The notes under the pieces were generated by a model, which was not told the origin of the DNA, made no database searches, and was given only the letters and a program-made list of their open reading frames with translations. Shown one piece after another: positions 34,029 to 44,162 of a stretch of DNA of 64,000 bases. The DNA comes from Diospyros lotus (taxonomy: Eukaryota > Streptophyta > Magnoliopsida > Ericales > Ebenaceae). The DNA is taken from assembly GCF_014633365.1 (NCBI RefSeq), contig NC_068345.1, positions 10,052,058 through 10,116,057 of the forward strand, given 5' to 3'. The position numbers were made by a program, and so were the translations under genes. Position 1 is the stretch's first letter. Each line of letters starts with the position of its first letter.

Positions 34029-35413
34029 TGTTGCCTAGAAAAACACCCAAGATGGGGGTGAATTGGGTTTTTGAAAATCTTTAACTTTTTACTTTAATTA
34101 AAAATTATTTTTGTAGTGATCTTTTTGTTGAGTTTTTGCAATAGATGCAACAGAAAATAAAACAATCAGCCACACAAACTCAAGAGAATTTTTATAGAGG
34201 TTAAGCTCTTTAAAGAGCTTTCTCCTCTTTCCCAAGCATAAAGCTTGAGGTTTCACTAGGGAGGGTAAAATAACACTAGCTTTTGGTATGGAGCTAGAAC
34301 CAACGAAAAATACCTTGCCTAAGTAAGATAACACACTAGCATACAACTAGCAATAACTCTTCACACAACAAGTGAGTAAAACAAACAAACTTATAACCAA
34401 TTTAAGCTAAACTGGAAACAAGCAACCAACTATCTTTCACAGCAACAAATCTTCAACACTTGGACTTACACTCTTGTTTTCAAAGCTCTTTGAAGTTTGT
34501 TCTCTCAATCATAGACTGCTACATCATTTAAGACTTGCCTTATATTTATATCAGGAACTTCAATAACACTAGTTGTTACACATGAGGGGATGAGCAGTTT
34601 TGAAATTCAAAAATAAAATCAGTTTTTCAGCCCTTTATTCCATCTTTTCAGCAACTGTTGGAATGAAATCATCAGAAAATAATTTGTAGAACAAGTCAAA
34701 GAGTTAGCAAGATGGGACAATTTATAGCATAATTAACCATAAGCTTTAAGGAGACAAAAAATGGCAAAGATGTTAGAACAAAATAGAACTAAAAAAGAGT
34801 AAAGAAAAAAGTAACTTTATTAAAAAGGCATTTACCTTTTAAACATGAAAATCAGATAAAAAAAAATGAAGTACAAAGGTAAATAGTGGTACAAAAAGAA
34901 ACAACTTGGCATGCATTGAGTAGGAGATACAAAGAATGAGAAGAACAAAGTTGACCGTTGAACTTCGGTCGACTGAAGACATCACTTTGGTTGACCTAAG
35001 TTATCCAGAGAGCTGAAGACCCAACTTTGGTCAAAGGATATGTCGACCTAAGATCAAAGAATGACTTTTTGGTTAACTTCGGTCGACTTAAGATAATACC
35101 TTAGTCGACCTAAGTTATCCAACATCCTTAAGCACAAGGTTAGTCGACTCATAGGTTAACTTAAGATATGGGCCAAACTTTCTGGCCAACTTCGGCCGAC
35201 CTAAGATTAACTTCGGTCGACCTAAGTTACACAGAATGAACCCAAACAAACTGCCAAACTTCAGTCGACTTATCTGAAGCATCGGTCATTCGAAGATGCT
35301 TATGTACGAAAGATAGAGATTTTAAAAGCATAAGAGACGTTGAATAGGTATAAATAAATGAGAAATAATTTTTGTTATCATCAAAATCATTTTTTCTACC
35401 CTTGAGCTTAACA
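34029..35413 (-). mobile_element. Solo LTR G, Sirevirus-type copia (1.4 kb), TSD AAAAA
   Basis: On the minus strand it runs from TGTTAAGCTCAAGGG to TTTTCTAGGCAACA and contains TTTTGATGATAACAAAAA near its start and the AATTCACCCCCATCTTGGGT-like end seen in other Sirevirus LTRs here. AAAAA flanks both sides (34024-34028, 35414-35418); a homopolymer TSD is weak on its own, but both LTR ends are exact. It contains the GTCGAC word array at about 34955-35290. Confidence 0.75.
34955..35290. repeat. Array of CTTCGGTCGACCTAAG-like words
   Basis: About twelve copies or near-copies of (T)CGGTCGAC(C/T)(T)AAG at irregular spacing inside solo LTR G. It corresponds in position to the short-word arrays in the other Sirevirus-type LTRs of the window. 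Confidence 0.75.
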
Positions 35414-35418
35414 AAAAA

Positions 35419-36032
35419 GCTTGCAGAAGATAAAGGAGATCGAACACAGTAAGCAATCGGGAGCAAAGATCTTCAGTGGCAAAAGTTGGATAAGTTTGAA
35501 AAACGAACAGAAAAATAAAAGCAAGCGGGTGAAAGACCTATTTATAGATACCTCAAAATGCATCCAACAGATGGAGACCATTCATCATCAAATACCCATC
35601 TCAGAGATAGTGACACCTAACATCTAATCAATACCTTGACAAAGCGTCGCGCCTAAGGTAGTGGGGCGTCACTATAGCGACATGCACCATCACATCTTCT
35701 ATGGTAGACGTTTCAAATCTCAGGACACGAAAGCAACAAAATGTTCTCAGAATGACTTCCTAAACACCCAATGACAACAGGAATCATCGAGATCGGCTTT
35801 AAATCTTTAAAGCAGTGCCCCTTTAGCTCGGACCCAAGTTTGGACATCAATCAAACCACCACACATTAGCTCAGGCATCGATCTCGAGCATATCTGGACC
35901 TCCAGCTCAGCCATCTATCCCGGCTAGGTCAAATGACATCTTAAATGTAAGTCCTAGTTAAAGTTATAAATTCACCCAACTTCCTCTTTTCTAACTTGAA
36001 TACTCGCTTCTCGAGCATCCAACCTGGGGGGC
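35419..36032. other. Tat 3' region, last part, ending in a polypurine tract
   Basis: Noncoding. Ends CCTGGGGGGC (about 36024-36032) immediately before the 3' LTR. Confidence 0.6.
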
Positions 36033-36535
36033 TGTGGATCGTACCAGCCCAATCTTGACTCTTGGCTCACAACCCAATCTCGGCCCCAGGCCCGATCTTG
36101 GCCCTATACTAGTCTGCTACAGCATCAGTGCAACCCTGCATTGGGTACTTCCACGCTCGCTCAAGGTCCCATCCTCATTAATGGTAGATTCCATCCTTAT
36201 TAATAGTAGATTCCATCCACATTAATGAGAGTCTCATCAGTACCATGCCATCATTTGGGAGCCCCATTGGTGCCGGATATCCAATGACATCACCCTGCAA
36301 ACACATGATGCATGCATGCAAGATTATCTCTCATTCTTCTATATCAACCAGTTCTTCCCAGAACGAATGTATGTTCTCTTCTAGCCTACTAATACTCTGT
36401 CTATTTACTCTCATACTCACTTGAGCGTTGGAGTGCTTGAAGGTGCCTGACACCCCCCCGATGGATTGATCGCCGGAGTCCATCCTTTTCCATTGTAAGC
36501 CCCTGTCCGACCATCCCTTTGGGTCGGAAGGAACA
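36033..36535 (+). repeat. 3' LTR of the Tat element
   Basis: Starts TGTGGATCGTACC and ends GGTCGGAAGGAACA, followed by the TSD copy ATTTC. Includes a tandem duplication of a TCCATCC-CATTAATGGTAGAT block near 36180-36225 that is absent from the 5' LTR. Confidence 0.85.
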
Positions 36536-36540
36536 ATTTC

Positions 36541-36912
36541 AAACTTTGCATATTTTTTTTATTTATCTTTGTTATTGAACAAGAAAAAAGTTGCACATGT
36601 AACTCGAAAGAAATTAGAAATTCTTATTATTGATGTCTCCACGCTAATTTTTATGAATGTATTAGATATTCTATATAGTTTTAGACATTTTTCTAGTGGT
36701 ATTAGAATAAGTAGTATGTTACATACTATTTCTTTTTTCTTAGTCATTTTAGACATTTACATATTGTTTAATATTAACTGTAAATAAATTGAATATATTA
36801 TATTATTTAATTTTTAATCATATATAATTAAAAATCGTTTATATTTATATTTAGTTGAAGAATTACTTAAGTAACAAGTTACACATGTAATGCGTATGCC
36901 CTATCACTAGTT
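36541..36912. other. AT-rich spacer
   Basis: Original target DNA right of the Tat element. No gene or repeat recognised. Confidence 0.5.
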
Positions 36913-39230
36913 TGTAGTGACCCGTGAGAGGGGCTAAGAAAATTTTGAGTAAATTAAATTTTTGAGGATTTGGAAATTTGAGAATTTAAATTTTTGGGAA
37001 TTAAGAGGATTTTCGACCAAGGAAAATAATTTTTGAGTAATTTAAATTTTTAAGAAGGTAAAATATCATTATTTGGAATTCAGGGATTTTTATTAGAATA
37101 AATATTTTTGGGAGGAATTGAATTAATTGATTAAGGGCATATATGGAAGGAGTAGAGCAAAAGAATTAAGTGATTTAATTTAATAAAAAAAATAAAATAA
37201 GAGTTATTTTTGAGTTGGGACTTTGGACCTATAGGGTTTTAAGGCCTCTATATATAAATTGCATGGCTTGCAATGTGGCTTCACGCCGTCGGAAAGATTG
37301 AAGGAGGCAGAGAGAGTTTTTGAGAAGAGAGAAAGAAGAAGAGGAAAAGTAGAGGCTCTACATACTGATTTTGCAAACAGAGAGTTTGGTTTTGCTTTGG
37401 CAGGTAAGTTCTCTCTTCTTTCTTCTCTTCTGTTCTCATTATGTGGATTTAAACCTCTTCAATCAATGATTTTCTTGAAGTTCTTCATGCCAATAACCTT
37501 GCCATTGGCTCTCTATTCAAGTTCCTCCATCTACATGTACATACATATATATATATATATTTGTATAACATTATCACAGCAACGTTTGACCCTATTGTTG
37601 ATAAACTGAGAATTCAATCCTTCTTTATTAGGAGTTGTTCATCATAATTTTCCTTTCAGAATGGTGTAGCTTATAAGATTGATGGATATATATATATATA
37701 TTTGTATGCATAGAGTTGTTGAAATATATATATACGTTCTTGGATATATATATATATGTATATGAGATGTAGAGAATAAATTGTTTAAATTCGATCGCGG
37801 TTCTTTTGAAAAATTATTGTTGAGTGATTGTGAATTCGTTCCCTTCAATGGGGTATAAGTCCTCTTAAATTATCTTTCTTAATAGGTGTAGATGGTGGTC
37901 TGATTTTAGAAGTAATATACATATGTATATAATTATAGAGGCTCTGCGTAAGATTTCGAATTATAAGCAGGAAGGTCTATAGCGAGATTACTGTAGCACT
38001 GTTATTGTAGCACCAAATTTGATTCCAATTAATTTAATTATTTTTTTATATAATTTAATTACTCCATCTTAATAAGTTTTTAAATTAAAATCAAAATTAT
38101 TATTAATAAAGTTTAATGAGATTTAATGAACACTTATAGTTCATAAATAATTTTTAAGCAAGTTTTATACATCTAGCTTATCCTTAATGTCATAAGACTT
38201 GAGATGAATTATGTATCATTGAGATTTAATTAAATTAAATACCATTGGATCCATTACTCTAATTAAGATAATTATATTATTGAGATAATTGATAAATATG
38301 ACACATGCATTTACTTGAGATTATTTGAGTTTATGTGCATTCATGTTGTATGAGCATGGAGCATGAGATTACTTGGAGCACTTCATATTGTGTGCTAGCA
38401 CGTATTTGAACATTTGGCATTTAAGGTGGCTTAGTCCGCGAAGAGATCCCATGAGCTCAGTTCTTTTGAGATTACTCACTACCGGTAGCGAGGGGCGGCA
38501 GCCCTAGTAATACTATTGAGATGATATTTCTTTTTTGTTCGCTCCTAGATATGGAGTAGGGGTGTTTAACCCTAGTGAGTATTTGTTTGCTGTTTATGGT
38601 TACAGGTTCATCAACGGGCATGTATGAGACTTCTTCTTTATATATATGGGCCTTGGCCAGTTTTGCATACATACTTGCATGAGTGATGTTTATTTATTCC
38701 ACATTTATATGAGAACCTACACAACCATACAAGATATTCCAATATATTAATTCCCTCAAATTGAGATAAGTTATCTCTCAGTTTATAATCGGTTATCTAT
38801 GAGTTGTGAGATGAGGCAATCTCGATGAGTTCGACTTTTCTTTGTCTCAGCTTTAAATTTTCTTTCATTGCTTATTACTTCTGAGACTTGTGACTCACCT
38901 TGTACTCTTCACCATTCCAGGTCATATCGAGGTAGCTCCTGAGGCTGGGGGGTCCTAGTAGTAGTAGTGGGGGACGCTAGCAGTGTGTACGTGGAGGCCA
39001 CTCGATGCCTATAAGATTTTTGGGTCATGGTTGACTAGTTTAGAGATTATCATATATTTTATTTTCAGCATTGAGGAATATTTCATTTAAGTTTACATTT
39101 TGTTGGTTGAGTTTCTCTTGCCTTGAGATGTGGCACAGTTTAACAATGTTATTTCAAGTTTATGAGATCTAATTATTATTTTTGGTATGAGTTTTCTCTT
39201 ATTAATTATTGTAGCATTTGGGGTGCTACA
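36913..39230 (+). mobile_element. Solo LTR B (2.3 kb), same family as LTR A
   Basis: Starts TGTAGTGACCC and ends TTGGGGTGCTACA. The flanks are TAGTT (36908-36912) and GAGTT (39231-39235), a duplication with one mismatch. It aligns with LTR A through long stretches such as AGACTTGAGATG and GTGACTCACCTTGTA. It has a TATA box (CTATATATAAATTG, about 37247), an AG-rich leader, a consensus donor CAG-GTAAGTT (37404) and a TTCCAG-G acceptor-like site (38920). Confidence 0.88.
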
Positions 39231-39780
39231 GAGTTAACCGATTAATTTACTGATTTACCCTTATAGATTCTTCCTATTTCCAACCCATACCCCCATCTTT
39301 ATCCTCTATAACGCCATTCCCCCTGCCGCCAGACCCTCTCCAACAGCTACAGTCACGTCGTCTGCTGCAATCGCCCTCGTTGTCGCCCCAACTATCCCTG
39401 TCGTCCAGCACCCTAGCAATTGCCGTCATCATCGCCCCAGCTCATCGTCTGTCGTCCATCGCCCTGGCTTGTCGTCCGCTGCCTCTATTGCCTCCATTGT
39501 CCGTTCTCTGTATGTGTGTGTATATCTATATATATAACATATATATTTATTATAAATATTAATGTGTGTTATATTAATACATTTTTATCATTTTTTGATA
39601 GCTTATCAGCTTTTACAAACCAAACATATAAATATTCATTGACAACTTAAATGCACATCTACCCAAACACGTTATCAGCTTAAACACTACCTAACTTAAA
39701 CGCTATCAACCACTTAAACACTACCTAGCTTAAATGCTGCTAAAAAAAACTTAGCCAAACTAGCCCTATATTTTCTTGTC
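39231..39780. other. GC-rich low-complexity block and AT-rich tail
   Basis: About 39310-39510 is rich in CGTCGTCC/GCCATC-type words. About 39640-39765 carries CACTACCTAGCTTAAA repeats and CTTAGCCAAACTAGCCCTA, which looks like one end of a hAT or Mutator-type nonautonomous element. The other end was not found. Confidence 0.35.
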
Positions 39781-39929
39781 CATGCCAACTGTTAGTATAG
39801 ATTTAAAGCTCAAATATAGTTAATTTTAATGAAAGAATATTCATACAGAATTTAATGAAGATCTGACTGTTTGACAATGAATAATAGTGGCATTTAATGC
39901 CATCTTAATGGCTATATTTTTAAAATTTT

Positions 39930-41322
39930 TGACATTATTAGTTGAGTAAGATTGACTATTACTCAAGTGAGATAAGAGATTATTTGAGTGGTGCATAAGT
40001 CATTACTCAACTATTGAATAATCTTACCTGATTAAGATTATTAGATATATAAATCATTACTCGACTATTTAAATTTGTTATTCGACTAAAAAAAATAATA
40101 CTTGATTATAGACATTTCTTAACTTGTTAACTATATTGGTGCTTCAATATGTTACTCGATTATGTGATTATGATACTCGAATAAAGAATTTTTTTACTTG
40201 ATTAAAATTTCTCTTAGTCAAATAAAACTTTGAGTACCATTCTACCTAAGAATTATTACTCGATTAAGGAATTAAATTACTCGACTAAAATAAGATGTTA
40301 CTTGATTAAATAATAACTCTTAGTCGATTAATTCTTTGAGTTCATTTATGTTCAATAATAATTACTCGGTTAAAAAATATGTTACTCAACTAAGTAAGAT
40401 ATTATTCAATTAAAGAATAATTCTTAGTCGATTAGTATTTTGAGTACATTTTTATTCAAGAATAATTACTCGATTAAAAGGATATGTTACTCGACTAAAA
40501 TATCTTTTAGACGATTAATTCTTTGATTACTCGATAATCATTACTTCATCACTATTAGAGTAATGTAAATGAATAGTTGACTAATCAGTTAGGGATCTTG
40601 ATTTTACTTGATTATAGAGAGAATTTAGTTTAATAAATTATTTGTTATTTGATTGAAATATCTCCTCATTCGATTAAAGATGACTACTTGATTAAGTCCA
40701 ATTATTAGTTTATTAACCTTTTTAGATCAATTATATATATATATATCATAGGAATCGAAGGAAGCCCCAGTACATTTCAGGTTTTGGCAGAGACCAGCAC
40801 CTTCTTCCCTATAACCTACGGGATATGACTGATCGATAACCCCAGTTTTGCTCGTCTATGAGTCATCCAAGATACGATTCGTTCACAACCGATTCTAATT
40901 CTATCCATTTACATGAAGAAAAGTCTCTTTTCCCTATCTTTTCGCACACTAGGTAAGCCCATGTCAAAGACCTATTCCCGTGGCCCCAAGGATAGCCATA
41001 GTTGATACATTACCTGTATAGATCCAATTTCGAACTCATGACCTCGTAGTACCCAAGCTCTCGAACGTGTGCAGAGGACCATCTGTACTACCCCTTGGGG
41101 TTACCTTTAATTTTAGATCTTGAAACCCTAATATACCTTACTCAACTAATTCATATTCACTACTTGAGTAATGTTTGAAGCTAGTTAAAATTGAGATTCT
41201 TTAAGATAATTACTCGATTAAAATGGAATCTTACTCAAGTAAAAGGTATGTTAATCGATTAAATAAGTTATTTTACTCGATTAACAATTTGATTTACTCA
41301 ACTAAGTTAGATGATTAGTCAA
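39930..41322. repeat. Dense array of TTACTCGATTAA-like words
   Basis: Roughly 30 copies of TTACTCGA(T/C)TAA and variants (TTACTTGATTAA, TTAGTCGATTAA, TTACTCAACTAA) at irregular spacing in about 1 kb, excluding the SINE insertion. Scattered copies continue to 41760 and at 42975-43040. By analogy with LTR G, LTR K and the Sirevirus LTR it is probably the word-rich part of a Sirevirus-type LTR whose ends I could not place. Confidence 0.7.
40741..41110 (-). mobile_element. Candidate tRNA-derived SINE
   Basis: On the minus strand the head reads CCCCAAGGGGTAGTACAGAT, with a box A-like TAGTACAGATGG and, about 41 nt later, a box B-like GAGTTCGAAATTG. The body is unrelated to its surroundings, and the far end is a (TA)n tail. 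TTTTAGATC occurs at 40720-40728 and 41111-41119 as a possible 9-bp duplication. It sits inside the TACTCGA word array, which continues on both sides. Confidence 0.55.
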
Positions 41323-41331
41323 TTAATGTTT

Positions 41332-41533
41332 GGAAAATGCTACTTGTACAAACAACTAGGTTACCGAGAGGATGACCGAAGGCGTCAAATGATAAAAATG
41401 CCCTCACCCAATTTGTTGTTGCCACCTCTAGATGAAGCCCGGGCTTGTCCCATTTGTGATGCCTTGATGATCGATGATGAAGTCCAATTTGGTCATCAGG
41501 CCTGTCGTCCCGTTGGTACATGTAGCACGGTCC
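41332..41533. mobile_element. MITE (202 bp), Mutator-like, 9-bp TSD TTAATGTTT
   Basis: About 22-bp terminal inverted repeats (left GGAAAATGCTACTTGTAC; right, as complement, GGACCGTGCTACATGTAC; about 17 of 22 positions match). TTAATGTTT lies on both sides at 41323-41331 and 41534-41542. A 9-bp duplication is the Mutator signature. The interior is more GC-rich than the surroundings and has no transposase. Confidence 0.8.
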
Positions 41534-41974
41534 TTAATGTTTTAGCTTTAGATTTTGAACCTTGAATTCTAGATATGATTTAATTAGCTAATTTGTTCTT
41601 GTTACTTTGTTACTTGAGTAATGTTTCTCTGTAGATTTACAAAGAATTACTTGAAGAATTTTTTCTTGATGTTTTATAATCTTAATTACTCGATGATTGA
41701 TTTCAAAACTTGATTTCTTAACAATAAATACTCGAGTATTAATCATTCAATACTCGACTATCAGTTTTAAACTTGAATGATTTTCTTATCAAGTAAACAA
41801 TACTTAACCTTTAAAGTCGTTCAAGTTTTTTTCCAACATCTTTAAATTTCAAACATTTGAATGAAATTATCAAAACATTAAGAACATTAAGTACTTGATG
41901 TTTTTCCTTCTAAAGATCAAATAGTTAATTTGAATTCATTAAAGAATTTTTAAATGATTTTTTGAAACTCAAGT

Positions 41975-42845
41975 TGTTGGACCCCAAGAATCGGAAGGGA
42001 GAAAGACCGAGCATGGCAGTGCAGTAAGTTACTTCGGAGGGGATCTTCAAAAAGAGTCTTCAGAAGCTTCATTCAGAAGGAAGCACGCGAAGGGATGCAG
42101 TTGCCCCAAATAGCCCCCTCGGGAAAACCTTTCGGAAGGGGCCTTTTCCTTTGGAAATGTCTTTCGAAAGGACCCTGCGGAAACTTGTATTGAGCTCTTT
42201 CAGAACCAAGCACCTCACGGCCACTTGTCAATCACCACCATCCTTGAAACATGGGCCCTATAAAAGGCCAGCTACAGTTTTCAAAGAGGGTCCAGACATC
42301 GGTATATCACTTTTACTTTCCTTCAGAAACTTAGCCTATCTTTCCTTCTGCAAGATTATTTTCCTTTCGTTACTGACTTAAGCATCGGAGGGTCTTCACG
42401 AGAGGAAAATCCCGCGAGCCCTCTAACTCTTGTTTGCCTTCCACAGTCCCTTCGGAAGCACCACACCCATTCCTCCGAAAGAATAGTTTGCGTGTTGCCA
42501 CAACGGAAGCCCATTCATTCGGAAGACCTTGACCATGTTGGGTCCTCATAGAAGGCTATGTTCATTTGTTCGGAAGTACCATTTCACGTGTCCACAAGAC
42601 TCTTCGAAAAGAAGCCTTAGAATCGGAAGATTGTTGACCGTCTAACCCCTTCAGAAGTAGTCGTTCAGGAGCAGTCCTCCACAAGAATTCCTTCGGAAGC
42701 AAGTCCTTTGAAAGTGTTCTTCAGAAGCAGTCCTTCAGAAGCCCCCTCCAACTTCATGTCCAAACCTCAATCGAATCCCAAGATCATTGGCATCTACAGG
42801 CATCCCACTCTTAAAAATTCTAATTGTTGTATTTTGGCAACAACA
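41975..42845 (+). mobile_element. Solo LTR I (0.87 kb), Ty3/gypsy Tat-like, TSD CAAGT
   Basis: Starts TGTTGGACCCC and ends GGCAACAACA, with CAAGT at 41970-41974 and 42846-42850. A TATA box (CTATAAAAGG, about 42259) is followed by a GACTTAAGCATCGGAGGGTC block as in plant gypsy LTR leaders. It carries about 15 TTCGGAAG/TTCAGAAG words. It sits inside the TACTCGA-word sequence. Confidence 0.82.
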
Positions 42846-43086
42846 CAAGTATTATTACATATTGAAGGAAATATATCATTTGAGTATACATTCATTTATT
42901 CTTAAACAACTTTATATCAAAATGATTTTTGCTCAAATATTCAAAGTATTCAAACCTTCCTTTAAAGATTATGTTTTAAGGTGATTACTCGAGTAATATT
43001 CAACTAATGTTTTAAGTTAAACTTAGTCTATGCGTTACTTGATTTACACATGTTTGAACACTTAGGATATTATTGTAAGTCATTTA

Positions 43087-44162
43087 TGAGATTTTACTCT
43101 TATTTTTGGTTTTGATGATGAAAAATGTTGGTTTTACATCTATGCCCCAATTCAATTCTAAAATGTCTTTTGGTTTTAAATAAAATCAATTTCAAACACT
43201 TTTCTAAAATGCAAATAATTTCTCTCAATATATCTTGATGGAGATTGGAAAAACAAAGTCTTATGTCTCAAAAGAATCTCCAAAAATGTATTTCAAAATC
43301 GGTTTTAAAATTTTGGAGAAAATGGAGCAAAATGTTTAAAAAAAAGCAAAGGACAAGTTATTGATCGATTCTAAGGAACTGTTGATCGCTTTGTTCATTG
43401 CTATTGACCAACTTCAAAAAGCCTGTCGATTGGTCATTTTTTAGGCTCTCACTCATGAGCGATCGACAAACACTATAAGTAAACCGGTTGACCATTTTTG
43501 GTCCTGTTAACCATTTTTGTTCCTAGTAGACTGATTTTCAAATTTTGAACTAACTTATTGATCGATTATTTGAAATTGTTGATCATTTTTGTTGCAGAAG
43601 CTTCCAACGGCTAGTTTGTCAATTCATTTAATAAGCCTCAACTATCACCAACAACCATATTTTTGGAAGCACTTGTCTTTCTCTATAAATTCAAACTTGA
43701 TGGTGCATTTATGGGGCTAAAGATTTTATTGCAAAGTGTCCAAGTGCTCAAAACTTTCAAGTGCTCAATTGTTCTTTAAATTTTCTCTCTTTAAGGCTTT
43801 GTTGCTTCATTGTATTTATTTATTTCCAAGCCTTGTATCATTTTGAGAGAACTTGTAACTAAGGGGGTATATCTCTCAGATCTTCTCATTTTGTTATCTT
43901 GTTGTAATTTCCTAGCAAGTATGCTAGAAGACCTACATTGATAGTAAGAGGATTGTATTTCTTAGTTTTGGGGACTAGAGGGCCTACTTGTGATCAAGTA
44001 GAACGCTATAGTGAAGTATTTAAAATCCTTAGTGAGGAGCTAAGTGAGTGGATTAGGCCATTTGGCTGAACCACTATAAATCATTTGTGTCCCTCTATTG
44101 CTTTTACTCTTTATTTCATATATTGTGTTAAGCAAACCCTCATTTACCATAATTTGCTTTAA
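43087..44162 (+). mobile_element. Truncated Sirevirus-type LTR K
   Basis: TGAGATTTTACTCTTATTTT, then GGTTTTGATGATGAAAAATG, match the start of the Sirevirus LTR at 50554 (TGATGTTTTACTCTTGTG). Shared later blocks include GATGGAGATTGG, AACGGCTAGTTT and GAACCACTA-AAATCATT. Words with TTGATCGATT and TTGACCA recur at 43355-43590. The 3' end is lost where minus-strand copia sequence begins. Confidence 0.75.

Larger units (their letters stand above)
22348..36535 (+). mobile_element. Ty3/gypsy Tat-lineage element, 14.2 kb with nested LTRs, TSD ATTTC
   Basis: LTRs at 22348-22827 and 36033-36535 flank gag, protease, RT, RNase H, a second RNase H, an integrase remnant and a long 3' region. ATTTC at 22343-22347 and 36536-36540 is the target duplication. 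A second, archaeal-like RNase H after pol and a long 3' noncoding region with an antisense frame are described traits of the Tat lineage. Three later solo LTRs interrupt it. Without them the element is about 8.3 kb and is short of the integrase core. Confidence 0.85.

Noticed and set aside
41311..41565. 84-aa frame with a CPICDALMIDDEVQFGHQAC stretch suggesting a zinc finger
   Set aside because: It spans the MITE and both of its boundaries, so the frame is a product of the insertion.
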